A stretch of 64,000 bases of DNA from Actinomadura fibrosa (GCF_900659615.1 NZ_CAACUY010000031.1:1-64000), one strand, 5' to 3'; shown: positions 18,241-27,071, counted from the first letter of the stretch. Notes: generated by a model not told the origin, from the sequence alone. Made by a program: numbers and translations.

Positions 18241-19370
18241 CCGTCGGAGTGCGTACCACCACGACACCCGCCACGGGCGTGCCAGAGATCCAGGTCGAGT
18301 TGCCGCCCCGCTACTGCCCCTTGCCCGCCGTCCGCCATCTCGACGAGACCCGGCTGGCGGCGTCCACCCAGGCTTGGATCGGCGGCTGCGGGGTGACGCT
18401 GACCGAGCGGCAGCGCGCACGGATGCGCGGCAACGACTGCCCCGGCTTCTACGGCCGGATCATGCCCGCGGCCCCGGCGGACCGCCTCCAGCTCGCGGTG
18501 GACTGGTGCACGCTGATGTTCCTGTTCGACGACGCGCAGTGCGACGAAGGACCGGCCAGCGCCGATCCGCACCAGTTCGCCGCCCTGGCCGCGGGCATCC
18601 TGCGGACGCTGGAGACCCCCGGCACCGGCACCGGCCCCGTCGCGCTCGGCGGCCCGTTCGAGGCTCCGGTGCGGGACCTGGCCGGACGCATCCGGGAGTG
18701 GGCGACGCCCGCCCAGGTCCGCCGCAGTGTCGAGGGGCACCGCGCCTGGTTCTTCGGCGTGCTGTGGGAGTTCGCCCACCGCCACGCCGGCCGCGCCCCG
18801 TCCCTCAACAACTACGCCCACATGCGGCAGCACACCGCCGCCGGTACCGCCACCACCGCGTTCATGGAGATCATCGACGGTGAGGAGATCCCCGCCCGGG
18901 AGCTGGACGCGCCCGCCGTCCGCGCGCTGGCCGAAGTGGCCATCACCACCGCCGCCCTCGACGACGACCTGTTCTCCTACGGGAAGGAGCTGTGGCACAC
19001 CGCCCGCGCCCCCGCGCCGTCCAACTGCCGGTTGGACCTGCCCGACATCCTGCGCGTCGAGCGGGGCCTGGACCTCAAGCGGGCGCTGGAGCAGGCGGTC
19101 GAGCTGAACAACCGGCTCACCCTGCGGTTCCTCCACCTCCGCGAGCGGACCCTGCCGGGCGCCAGCCGCCCGCTCCGCCGCTACATCGACCACCTGTCCC
19201 ACCTGATCCCCGGCAACCTGCAATGGGGACTGCGCGCCGGCCGCTACACCAACCCCGACGGTGCCCATCCCGGAGCCGTCACCACCCGCGCCGCCTTCAC
19301 CGAGACCGCCCCGTCCACCGCCGCCCCCGAGATCCCATCCATCGCCTGGTGGTGGGACCCGGCCCTGTGA
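18237..19370 (+). CDS. Bacterial class I terpene synthase
   Basis: 377 aa. The Mg-binding Asp-rich motif is DDAQCDE at 98-104. The NSE triad is D243-D244-L-F-S247-Y-G-K-E251, with Asp in place of Asn. The C-terminal Arg-Tyr pair that caps the diphosphate is in AGRYTN near 340. These are the catalytic marks of bacterial sesqui-/mono-/diterpene cyclases. Length and motifs do not reveal the product. The long Pro-rich N-terminus of 2-methylisoborneol synthase is absent. Coupled to the P450 by ATGA. Confidence 0.92.
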   Translation: MTVGVRTTTTPATGVPEIQVELPPRYCPLPAVRHLDETRLAASTQAWIGGCGVTLTERQRARMRGNDCPGFYGRIMPAAPADRLQLAVDWCTLMFLFDDAQCDEGPASADPHQFAALAAGILRTLETPGTGTGPVALGGPFEAPVRDLAGRIREWATPAQVRRSVEGHRAWFFGVLWEFAHRHAGRAPSLNNYAHMRQHTAAGTATTAFMEIIDGEEIPARELDAPAVRALAEVAITTAALDDDLFSYGKELWHTARAPAPSNCRLDLPDILRVERGLDLKRALEQAVELNNRLTLRFLHLRERTLPGASRPLRRYIDHLSHLIPGNLQWGLRAGRYTNPDGAHPGAVTTRAAFTETAPSTAAPEIPSIAWWWDPAL

Positions 19371-19382
19371 ACTGCCGAGACG

Positions 19383-19922
19383 CTACGCACCGGACAGCAG
19401 CTCCCCGACCAGAGATGTCTTCGCGGCCGTGTATGCCTGACGGTCATCGGCGTACTCGACGGCGAGCCGCCGCTTGAGCCGGGCGTAGGCGCGACGGGCG
19501 ACCGCATCGACACGAAGCCGCTCTCGAAACGCCAGATACTCGCGCCATTGCGGGCCGCCATGCCGTACCGCGTGGACATGGGCGATCCGGAAGAGCGGCC
19601 GGGACTCCAGGACGAACAGCCACCCGATTTCCTCGCCCTTATCGCCGCGGAACTCGTAGCCGAGCGCGGTCACGGCGTCCACCACGTCAGAGAGCCGCGC
19701 CTCCGCCGTCACGCCGACCGCGATGTCGATGATCGGCTTGGTTGGAAGGCCCGGCACCGACGTCGAGCCGACGTGCTCGACGGCGGTCGCCAGCGCACCC
19801 AGTGCGGGACGTAGAGCCGCCGCCAGCTCCTCGTACACGCCCGGCCAGCCGGGGTGACCGTCCGCCACCCGGACGGATCCCTTGGACAGTCCCAACCAGG
19901 TCTCGTCCCAAGCGGCACGCAC
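19383..19922 (-). CDS. GrpB family protein (nucleotidyltransferase fold)
   Basis: 179 aa. It contains the GrpB signature VEHVGSTSVPGLPTKPIIDI near 48-67, equivalent to the GSxxxG...D(I/V)D motif of minimal nucleotidyltransferases, and the later HVHAVRHGGPQWREYLAFR block. Family members are often annotated GrpB or dephospho-CoA-kinase-associated; the biochemical role is unsettled. It is convergent with the terpene synthase, 12 bp apart, and followed by the EF-hand gene on the same strand. Confidence 0.85.
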   Translation of the reverse strand: MRAAWDETWLGLSKGSVRVADGHPGWPGVYEELAAALRPALGALATAVEHVGSTSVPGLPTKPIIDIAVGVTAEARLSDVVDAVTALGYEFRGDKGEEIGWLFVLESRPLFRIAHVHAVRHGGPQWREYLAFRERLRVDAVARRAYARLKRRLAVEYADDRQAYTAAKTSLVGELLSGA

Positions 19923-19935
19923 CGGGCGACGCCTG

Positions 19936-20175
19936 TCAGGCTTCGGTGCCGAGTTCGGGGAGGTTCTCGGCCAGGGGGACGAACTCGGTCACCGACAGGA
20001 GGCCGTCGAGGTCGGTGTCGTACTCGGCGAACAGCGCCTTGACGAGGCCCGACAGGTCGTCCACCTCGGCGGCGGGGAACAGGCTCGCGACCGCCGCGGT
20101 CACCTCGGTCTCGGTGAGCTGCCCATCCCCGTCGGTGTCGTACCGGGCGAACAGAGCCTCGTACTGATCGGACAT
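19936..20175 (-). CDS. Small calmodulin-like EF-hand protein
   Basis: 79 aa with two canonical calcium loops: D13-T-D15-G-D17-G-Q19...E24 and D53-T-D55-L-D57-G...E64. Each is flanked by helices (YEALFARY and LVKALFAEY). All 1,3,5 and 12 ligand positions are filled, so both loops should bind Ca. There is no signal peptide, so it is cytosolic. Similar calerythrin-like proteins act as Ca buffers or sensors in actinomycetes. It lies between GrpB and methyltransferase genes on the same strand. Confidence 0.88.
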   Translation of the reverse strand: MSDQYEALFARYDTDGDGQLTETEVTAAVASLFPAAEVDDLSGLVKALFAEYDTDLDGLLSVTEFVPLAENLPELGTEA

Positions 20176-20293
20176 GTCTTCCTTCCCCCAGAGCGAGCGT
20201 GGCCCCTGATCGTAACCACTCCCGCGGCCGCGACGCCCGTCAGACCGGGAGAAACGGGAACCGGCGGCCCGCGCCGAGGTTCAGGGACACCGC

Positions 20294-21091
20294 TCAGCGG
20301 CGCGCGCTGAGGATCATGTACGGGGCCACGGTGGTCTCGGCTCCCCAGGCGCGGGAGAGCGCCGCGCCGGGGTGCGGGGCGGCCTGGTCGACGAGCGGGA
20401 ACCGCACCATGTGATCGGTGAACCCGGCTCCGGCCAGCAGCATCCGGTAGAACCGCTCGCTGCGGAAGTAGCACGCCGTGCGCAGGACGTCGCCGTTGTG
20501 CAGGCGCAGGAACGTGGGCAGCAACTCGCCGTTCTCGTAGGACCGGCCGGGGTCTCCGAAGCGCAGGGTCGAGAACCGCACGCCGACTCCGGCGGGCGAC
20601 AGCTCCAGGACGGCCAGGCGGCCACCGGGCCGCAGGACCCGGTGCAGCTCGCGGGCGAGCGCGGTCAGGACGGCGGTGTCCGGCACGGTGCAGCACACCA
20701 GGCAGACCGCCGCGGCGGCGACGCTGCCGTCGGCCACGAACGTCAGCCGCTCACCGTCGAACCGCCGGTAGGTGATCAGTGGGTGCGGCCGGTCCCTGCG
20801 GGCCCGGTGGAGCATGTGCTCGGACGGGTCGACGGCCAGCACCGGCACCCCGGCCGCGGCGGCCAGCTCGGCCAGCACTCCGGTGCCGCACCCCAGGTCC
20901 AGCAGCATCCCCGCGACCGCCGGGCCGTGCGGGACGATGCCCAGCTCCCGCAGGACCAGCGGATAGGCGATCTGCAGGGCGATGCTCATGTCGCGGTCCT
21001 CGTAGCCCGCGGCCGCCACACCGGTCGTCCAGGACACCAGATCTCCGTCGCCGGGCTCGGCGCCGGTCGAGGGCGTTCGAGGATCGTCCAT
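20294..21091 (-). CDS. Class I SAM-dependent methyltransferase
   Basis: 265 aa from ATG 21091; a 26-codon longer frame exists without support. Motif I is LLDLGCGTGVLAELA near 63-77, the acidic AVDPSEHM follows at about 86, and motif IV-like LRPGGRLAVLE is near 155. It looks like a ubiE/Methyltransf_11 enzyme acting on a small molecule. It stands between the eCIS effector gene and the EF-hand gene on the same strand, so membership in the neighbouring terpene locus is possible but not shown. Confidence 0.82.
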   Translation of the reverse strand: MDDPRTPSTGAEPGDGDLVSWTTGVAAAGYEDRDMSIALQIAYPLVLRELGIVPHGPAVAGMLLDLGCGTGVLAELAAAAGVPVLAVDPSEHMLHRARRDRPHPLITYRRFDGERLTFVADGSVAAAAVCLVCCTVPDTAVLTALARELHRVLRPGGRLAVLELSPAGVGVRFSTLRFGDPGRSYENGELLPTFLRLHNGDVLRTACYFRSERFYRMLLAGAGFTDHMVRFPLVDQAAPHPGAALSRAWGAETTVAPYMILSARR

Positions 21092-21175
21092 GCGGCCTTC
21101 CTCTGATGGCCGACCTTGGCGGTGGCCGTCACTGATAGTAGCCGCCCTGTAGCGAGGTGAGGTCGACATCCGGTG

Positions 21176-23239
21176 TCAAATGGCGGGGATGCTTTGCAGA
21201 GGGACGATGATCTCGCCGGAGGGGGTCCTCGCCCAGACCTGGAGGGCGATCAGGCGGGCGCCACGGTAGATCGGGACGACGTCGACGTGGACGGTCTTGC
21301 CCGCTCTCAATGCCGCGATGACGGGATGCTCGAAAATGACCTTGATGGTGGAGAGGTTGAAGTGCGCCTTCGCCCAGGCGAGGTTGCCGCGGTCCACTCC
21401 CGAACCGCCGAGGAGCCGGGCCAGCAGGTGGGTGTTCTGGTCGCCCTTCTGGTGCTCGCCCCCGGGCTTCACGGAGGCGCGCGTCCCGGTACGGAGGTCC
21501 GACGGCACCAGTTCGCCCGTCACGTAGGTCGCCCGTCCCCCTTCCAGGCCACCGACGGTGACGCGCTCCTCGAACGGCTTGACGCCTGGGACCCGCGGAT
21601 GCGGCTTGCCGGGGCTCCGGGTGAGTTCGGCCCGCTCGTCGATGCGCATGGTCGGCGAGGCCGCGGCGAGCCTGCTGCGGTCGGCCTGGGACAGCGAGGT
21701 GTGCAGTTCGGCGTCGATCTCCGTCTGCGAGAACCTGCTGGAGCGGCGTGCCGGCGCCGGGCGCTTGATCGGTTTACCGCCCTTCTTCGGTTCCGTAAGC
21801 CGGATGCCGGATTCGGGTGCGGGGGCGGTGCCCGGCTTCTCGGCCACTGGTGTCGTGGCCTTCGGTGCCGGAGCCGCGATCGGATGGACGCCCGACGTCG
21901 GCGTGGACGGCTCTGGCCGGACGCTGGACGGCGTCGCCTCAGCGGTGACCGGGGCCGGGGTGGCTGGAGCCGCAGGTTCCGAAGCCGGAACCTGCGCAGG
22001 CGCAGGGGTCGGGGTGACGGGCGGAGGCGCGGGCGTGACGGACGGCGGGGTGGTGGACGCGGCAGGGGGTGGTGGGGCCTTCGCCGGGGCGGCGGCGGTG
22101 ACCTTCCGGTGGACGCCGAGGTGGATCGCGCTGGACAGGGTGGCCATGAACAGGCCGACCGGGTCGGTGAGGTGGACCATCAGGTCGTCGGCGAAGCCCT
22201 GCCAGCTGAAGCGGCCCCGCCACCGCGCCAGGACCTGGTCGACGGTGACCACGAACGCCTGGGTCAGCTCGTGGGTGGCGAGCCCGGCGGCCAGGGCACT
22301 GAAGGCCTGCCGGGCGAACGCCTGCCCGGCGGGGTCGCCGGCGAGGCGGGCGAGGAGCGCGCTGTTGAGGCGCCCGCCGAGCCGGACGAGGACGATCTGG
22401 ACGGCGGCGTCCAGCGCGATCGAGGTCCAGTCGACCGTGTCGCCCTGCGCGGCGGCGATGGCGCCCTTGCCGACGTTCGCGACGATCGGCGTGCCGACCG
22501 ACACCGCGGTCAGGGTCTCGCCGAGGGTGAGGCCGCCGATGCCGGTGCCGAGGAGCTCGGGGGCGAGGCCGAGCGCGGCGCCGCCGGACGCGACGGTGGC
22601 GAGCACGCCGAGGGTGACGAGCGCGACGTCCTTGGTGATCTCCAGGGAGGTCAGCAGGCTCTGGCCGCCTTCGAGGGTCTGCTCGACGTAGCGGCCGATG
22701 AGGGCGGAGAGGCGTCCGGACGCCGCGTCGGCGCCGGTGAGGTGCCGTGCGGCCTCAGTGAACGCGCCCTGGGCGAGGGCCTGCCGGGCGGCGGCGACGT
22801 CCTGGGCGACGGCCGCCTCCAGCCCCGGCAGGTCGGGGCCGGGGTCGCGGTAGCCGGACTGCGTGAGGGAGGCCCACGCCTTGATCGCCCCGGAGCTGAT
22901 CGGCATCTGCGCGTCGAGCCGCGCGTGCGCCTGGTACCGGGTGATCGCGAACTCCGCCCGCCGGGCACTGCGCTCCAGGCCGTCGTCCAGCGCCGACCGC
23001 GCCGCCGCCCGGAACCGCTCGCCCTGGTCTCGGGTGAGCGTGAGGACTCTGCCGCGGTAGGCGGTGTGGAAGGTCCCGTCGGGGGCGGGAGCCAGCCCGT
23101 CCACGGCCTCCATGACCGCCGTGATCGCCGCGCGGGCGTCTCCCGCCTGCGCGGCGGGCTGGGCCGCCTGCTCCGGCGACGCCGGTACCGGACGTGCCGG
23201 AGCGGGTGCGGGCGCCTTCTCGATGGCGTGCTCGCCCAT
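21176..23239 (-). CDS. Candidate eCIS cargo/effector with nuclease-like C-terminus
   Basis: 687 aa, last gene of the eCIS operon. The N-terminal 340 or so residues are mostly helical with hydrophobic stretches around 200-240 and 270-345, followed by a Pro/Ala/Thr-rich linker (about 350-470). The final 190 residues form a separate domain. From 594 it reads GEHQKGDQNTHLLARLLGGS, then a conserved-looking Asn628, Glu637 and a P-x-Y block near 660. This resembles the DNA/RNA non-specific endonuclease fold, where D-R-G-H-L-I-A, Asn and Glu form the Mg-dependent site; here the His is 604 and the Arg is absent. No immunity gene is adjacent. A structural role for the N-terminal part cannot be excluded. 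Confidence 0.55.
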   Translation of the reverse strand: MGEHAIEKAPAPAPARPVPASPEQAAQPAAQAGDARAAITAVMEAVDGLAPAPDGTFHTAYRGRVLTLTRDQGERFRAAARSALDDGLERSARRAEFAITRYQAHARLDAQMPISSGAIKAWASLTQSGYRDPGPDLPGLEAAVAQDVAAARQALAQGAFTEAARHLTGADAASGRLSALIGRYVEQTLEGGQSLLTSLEITKDVALVTLGVLATVASGGAALGLAPELLGTGIGGLTLGETLTAVSVGTPIVANVGKGAIAAAQGDTVDWTSIALDAAVQIVLVRLGGRLNSALLARLAGDPAGQAFARQAFSALAAGLATHELTQAFVVTVDQVLARWRGRFSWQGFADDLMVHLTDPVGLFMATLSSAIHLGVHRKVTAAAPAKAPPPPAASTTPPSVTPAPPPVTPTPAPAQVPASEPAAPATPAPVTAEATPSSVRPEPSTPTSGVHPIAAPAPKATTPVAEKPGTAPAPESGIRLTEPKKGGKPIKRPAPARRSSRFSQTEIDAELHTSLSQADRSRLAAASPTMRIDERAELTRSPGKPHPRVPGVKPFEERVTVGGLEGGRATYVTGELVPSDLRTGTRASVKPGGEHQKGDQNTHLLARLLGGSGVDRGNLAWAKAHFNLSTIKVIFEHPVIAALRAGKTVHVDVVPIYRGARLIALQVWARTPSGEIIVPLQSIPAI

Positions 23240-23244
23240 CGCGG

Positions 23245-23622
23245 TCAGGGCACCGTCAGGACATCGCCGCCGGACGATCCGGCCGCGCCGTCCGCCGCCG
23301 GAGCCGCGTTTCCAGGGTCGGACGCATCGCCGCCGCCGATGCGGGACGCGACGCCGACGCCGAAGCGGGGTGTATCGCCGGTGTCGGTTCCGCCCGGCAT
23401 TCCGGCGGCGGCGCCGGTATCCGGACGGGAGTCCGGGGTGCCTGCCGAAGGCGGGCCGGAGTGCTCGGCGATCAGTTCCTCCAGCATCTGGATGGCGCCG
23501 CTGATGCGCAGCAGCGTCTCCCGCAGGGCGGTCTCGCGGCCGAGCAGGTCGCGCAGCCGGCGCTCGCCCTCGGCGAAGTCCTGCCGAAGTTCGGCGAGTC
23601 GGGTTTCGAGGCGGTCGGGCAT
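23245..23622 (-). CDS. Small coiled-coil protein of the eCIS operon
   Basis: 125 aa. Residues 2-52 form a strongly heptad-like helix (RLETRLAELRQDFAEGERRL and onward to LEELIAEH). The remainder is low-complexity Gly/Ala/Asp/Pro, probably disordered. The ATG at 23622 is two bases after the stop of the fibre-like gene, and the cargo gene starts 5 bp beyond its end, so it is embedded in the operon. No family is recognised. An adaptor or chaperone for loading the downstream cargo is inferred from position alone. Confidence 0.6.
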   Translation of the reverse strand: MPDRLETRLAELRQDFAEGERRLRDLLGRETALRETLLRISGAIQMLEELIAEHSGPPSAGTPDSRPDTGAAAGMPGGTDTGDTPRFGVGVASRIGGGDASDPGNAAPAADGAAGSSGGDVLTVP

Positions 23623-23624
23623 GG

Positions 23625-25490
23625 TCACTCCGGTTCCGGTGAGGCGATGCGCAGGTGCGCGGGTTCCCCGTGCAGTTCGGGATGCAGGTAGCGGCCCCGC
23701 TCGTGCTCGGCCTTGCGGGGTTCGGTCTCGATGCGGTTCTCTTCGGCCCATTTGTCCTGCCGGACGCCGGTGACCTGCCAGCAGACGGTCACGCCGGGAC
23801 GGCCGGTGAGGATCGTCAGCGTGTCCCCGGTGATCTCTCCGGCGACCTCGGTCAGGACGCCGGACGGGGTGAGCTGGAAGCGGTGGTCGCGGTTGAGCGC
23901 GGCGAAGTACGCCGGGAGCGCGACCTCGGCGCGGCCGTCGTCGCCGGTGACGGCGGTGCCGCAGTAGACGTTCAGCATGTCCGGCGACTCGACGAAGGAG
24001 TGCGCGAGGTAGCGGTCGCCGGGGTCGAGCGGGTGGTCGATCTGGAACCCGCCGCCCGCCTTCAGCAGGGGGCCGTACACCTCCATCTGGTTGAAGGTCC
24101 GGACGATGCCGCCGCCGCTCTGCAGGAACAGGATGCCGTCGCCCTGGTCCCAGATCCGGGAACCCCACAGCGTGAGGATGGCGGGGCCCCATGGGTTTCC
24201 GAACTGGCGGCCGAAGACCAGTTCCCCCGAGTCGACGTTCATCTGCAGGCCCCAGTGGCACCCGGCCCCGTACCAGCCCAGCATCTGATCGCTGGCCATC
24301 CCGACGAAGGCCCGGTCGCCCGCCCTGTTCTGGCTGAACCAGATGCCCGCCGAGTCGCTGCGGCCCTGGCGGACCCGCATCCGGGACGGGACGTCCAGCG
24401 CGCCGCCGTCGTCGGGTGCGCCGACGGTGAGCCGGTCCCAGCCGGACCAGAGGCGGGCGTATCCGGCGCCGGCGTACCAGACCCACCGTTCGCCGGCGCC
24501 GGGGTGCTCGACGAAGGAGGACACGTCGCGGTCGGCGAAGGAGTAGCCGCCGCCGGGGCCGCCGCTGTGGACCTCCGTGCCCTCGACATGGACGATCCGC
24601 TGGAGGTCTCGGGCGCCGATCCCGATCCGGCCGGTCCCGTCCACGAAGAGGCGCTCCATGCCGGCGTCGTGGTCCGTGAGCCGGAAGCCGCCGCCGTCGT
24701 CGACCGCGAGTTCGAGTTCCCGCTCGCCGCTCGGGGAGGGCAGCCGCAACCCCGACCCGGTCACCCGCAGCGCCGGGCGCGGATGCGCTCCGGACAGCAG
24801 GGTCAGCCGGACGTCCCCGTTGGGGTCCGCCTCCAGCCAGGCGGCGTCCTGCTGCCAGACGTCGCCGGTCATGGAGTCGAGGGCCAGCCCGGCCGACACC
24901 GGCGCCTGGAGCGCCGGGCGGGTGGCGACGCGCCGCGGCCCGGCGTCGAGCCCGGTGACCTCGTGCCGGTCGTCGATGGTCACCGCCGCGAGCACCACCT
25001 GCCGTCCGTCGTCGGTGAAGCCGGCCGCGGGCACGAGCCGCAGCCACGGGGCGTGCAGCAGGTAGGGCGTGCTGTTGGGGCTGTCCTGCTCGACCACCTC
25101 CCGCCAGGTGAGGGTGAGCAGGCACGCGCCGGTCGCTCCGGCCGTCGGGACCTGCGCCCCGTCGGGGCCGACCACGACGGTCGGGACGTTGCGCATCTCG
25201 TTGGGGTCCTTGAAGTCGACGATCACCGGGCCGCCCTCGACCACCGCGATGAGCCTGCCCGCGGAGTCGACCGCGCTGCCCGGCAGGACGGCCGGCACGG
25301 ACCCCGCACGCACCCGCACGGTCAGGCCGTCGGCGACGCCCCACGTGTGCAGCGCGGCGGTGCGGATACGGTCGAGCGGCAGGAGGTGGCTCTCCATGTC
25401 GGTGAGGGACTCGGGCCGTCCCGTCTCGCCCGCGCGGACGGTGCCGTTGTCCCTCCGGTACCAAACGCGCTTGATGGCGCCTTTTCCCAT
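23625..25490 (-). CDS. eCIS tail-fibre/baseplate-associated protein
   Basis: 621 aa beginning MGKGAIKRVWYRRDNGTVRAG, with AGGAGG upstream. The N-terminal 200 residues are beta-rich and resemble phage baseplate-attachment modules (ESHLLPLDRIRTAALHTWGV). The middle is repetitive Gly/Trp-rich beta sequence. The C-terminal segment (DRYLAHSFVESPDMLNVYCG, followed by a LPAYFAAL...HRFQLTP block) is typical of tail fibres and phage structural proteins. It is the best candidate for the Afp13-like fibre. It starts 12 bp after the gpI-like gene. Confidence 0.6.
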   Translation of the reverse strand: MGKGAIKRVWYRRDNGTVRAGETGRPESLTDMESHLLPLDRIRTAALHTWGVADGLTVRVRAGSVPAVLPGSAVDSAGRLIAVVEGGPVIVDFKDPNEMRNVPTVVVGPDGAQVPTAGATGACLLTLTWREVVEQDSPNSTPYLLHAPWLRLVPAAGFTDDGRQVVLAAVTIDDRHEVTGLDAGPRRVATRPALQAPVSAGLALDSMTGDVWQQDAAWLEADPNGDVRLTLLSGAHPRPALRVTGSGLRLPSPSGERELELAVDDGGGFRLTDHDAGMERLFVDGTGRIGIGARDLQRIVHVEGTEVHSGGPGGGYSFADRDVSSFVEHPGAGERWVWYAGAGYARLWSGWDRLTVGAPDDGGALDVPSRMRVRQGRSDSAGIWFSQNRAGDRAFVGMASDQMLGWYGAGCHWGLQMNVDSGELVFGRQFGNPWGPAILTLWGSRIWDQGDGILFLQSGGGIVRTFNQMEVYGPLLKAGGGFQIDHPLDPGDRYLAHSFVESPDMLNVYCGTAVTGDDGRAEVALPAYFAALNRDHRFQLTPSGVLTEVAGEITGDTLTILTGRPGVTVCWQVTGVRQDKWAEENRIETEPRKAEHERGRYLHPELHGEPAHLRIASPEPE

Positions 25491-25502
25491 GAATGCGTCC
25501 TC

Positions 25503-27071
25503 CTAGACCGAGGTGATGCAGTTCCACACCGTGTGGGCCGGTTTCTGTTCGTCGACGATCGCGCCGACGTTGGCGACGACGCCGTCCAGCGCCGACCGGC
25601 GCGCGGCCTCGTCCTCGGGCAGGCGGCCCTCGGTGAAGTGCAGGACGACGTCGAACTCGAACGGCCTGACCCGCGACCAGTACGGCTCCTGCCCGCCCGC
25701 CGAGGGCTGCCCGGGATCGCAGACCACCAGGTGGTCGCCCGCCGCGGCGAGGCCCGTCGGGTACACGAACTGCGCCGGCGGCGTCACGCGGACGGCTCTG
25801 CTCCCCGCGATCGCGAAGACGCCGGCGTGCTCGGCGACCGGGCAGATGAAGGGGTTGGAGTCGGACGGGGACAGCGGCTTCAGCCCGACGTCCAGCACGT
25901 ACAGCAGCCCGTCCCGTCCCCGGGCCAGGCCGGTCGGCGCGACCAGCGGCCCGACGGGCAGGGGCGTCACCGTCCACGACGTGCCGGTGCGCGCCACCCG
26001 CAGCAGCGCGCCCGGGTACTCCTCGGGCCCGGCGGGCTCCTGCGGTCCGCCGTCCCCGACCAGGAGGGTGCCGTCGCGGTCGACCAGCAGCGACAGCGGT
26101 TCCTGCGCGGACGCGAGCGCGTTGCGGGTCACCGTCAGCGGATCGGGGCGGACGGTGTGGATCGTCGGCGGGCTCGATGACCCCGGGCCGAAACCCCCGT
26201 CCAGGATGAGCAGGTCTCCGGAGGCCGGGTCCACCGTCATCGCCGCCGGGCGGAAGAACGTGCCGCTCGTGGCGAGGCTGGTCACCAGCGTCGCGGTGCG
26301 GTCCTGGAAGGGCGCGGGGACCGCGTACAGCTTCCCAGGCCGGTCCAGGACGTACAGGGTTTCCGGACGTCCTCCGCGCGCGGGCCGCACCGCCACCGCC
26401 ACCACCTGCGTGAACGCCGTGTCCGGGACGAGCGGGAGCGGCCGGGGCGGGGTGCCGCCGATGTCGTAGCGCCCGGACGGGTCGAGCCGCCACACGCGGC
26501 TCGGCGCGTCCACCGGCGCGTCGCTCGGCAGCCCGAGGTCGCCGGCGAAGAGCCCGCCGCCGGTCCCGACCGCGACGCACTGCGGCCGGATCAGCCCCTG
26601 CGGCGGGAGGCCCGCCCCGGACGGCACCGCCCCGGAGGTGACGAGCCCGGACACCGTCCCGGACGGCGCCACCGCGAGCAGCCTCCGCCCCACGTCCAGC
26701 GTGATCCGGGGCCGGATCGCGCCGGCGGCGTACAGGTCCAGGTAGGAGTTCAGGGCGGACTGGCGGCCGCGGCCCCGGTAGACGGAGGCGATCCGGTAGA
26801 TCACCCGGCGGCGCTGGTACTCGTCCCACAGGTCGGCGCCCTGGAGGGTCGGGAACTCCAGCGCCACCCACGAGGCCAGCCACGGCAGGAGGTGCTCGGG
26901 GGTCGTCCACGGGTCGGCGAGCCGGTCCAGCGCGGCGATCTCCTCGGCGAGGGAGCCGTGCGCGGGAACGCCGTCGGGCCGGCCGCTGAGGGTCTTCTCG
27001 AAGACGCGCAGCAGGTCGGCGAGCGGGTCGCCGGCGAGGACGGGCGGCAGGTACCGCAGGTAGCCGCTCAT
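25503..27071 (-). CDS. eCIS baseplate gpI-like protein with inserted beta-propeller
   Basis: 522 aa. Residues 1-150 match P2 gpI/TIGR02242-type tail proteins: YLRYLPPVLAGDPLADLLRVF, WASYVALEFP-like and RRRVIYRIASVYRGRGRQSAL motifs. Residues about 155-480 are NHL/SMP30-like beta-propeller repeats (for example LLVDRDGTLLVGDGG and GRDGLLYVLDVG). The last 45 residues (ARRSALDGVV...DEQKPAHTVWNCI) look like the C-terminal end of gpI. The usual length without the insert is 150-250 aa. Overlaps gpJ by 4 nt. It forms the outer baseplate with gpJ. Confidence 0.75.
   Translation of the reverse strand: MSGYLRYLPPVLAGDPLADLLRVFEKTLSGRPDGVPAHGSLAEEIAALDRLADPWTTPEHLLPWLASWVALEFPTLQGADLWDEYQRRRVIYRIASVYRGRGRQSALNSYLDLYAAGAIRPRITLDVGRRLLAVAPSGTVSGLVTSGAVPSGAGLPPQGLIRPQCVAVGTGGGLFAGDLGLPSDAPVDAPSRVWRLDPSGRYDIGGTPPRPLPLVPDTAFTQVVAVAVRPARGGRPETLYVLDRPGKLYAVPAPFQDRTATLVTSLATSGTFFRPAAMTVDPASGDLLILDGGFGPGSSSPPTIHTVRPDPLTVTRNALASAQEPLSLLVDRDGTLLVGDGGPQEPAGPEEYPGALLRVARTGTSWTVTPLPVGPLVAPTGLARGRDGLLYVLDVGLKPLSPSDSNPFICPVAEHAGVFAIAGSRAVRVTPPAQFVYPTGLAAAGDHLVVCDPGQPSAGGQEPYWSRVRPFEFDVVLHFTEGRLPEDEAARRSALDGVVANVGAIVDEQKPAHTVWNCITSV

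Noticed and set aside
18237-19370. 2-methylisoborneol or geosmin synthase
   Set aside because: The protein is 377 aa with one cyclase domain. It lacks the long Pro-rich N-terminus and the neighbouring GPP methyltransferase of the MIB locus, and is half the length of geosmin synthase.
21173-23773. 866-codon plus-strand frame over the cargo gene
   Set aside because: Low-complexity Arg/Gly/Asp translation with no motif. The minus strand carries the operon-consistent gene.
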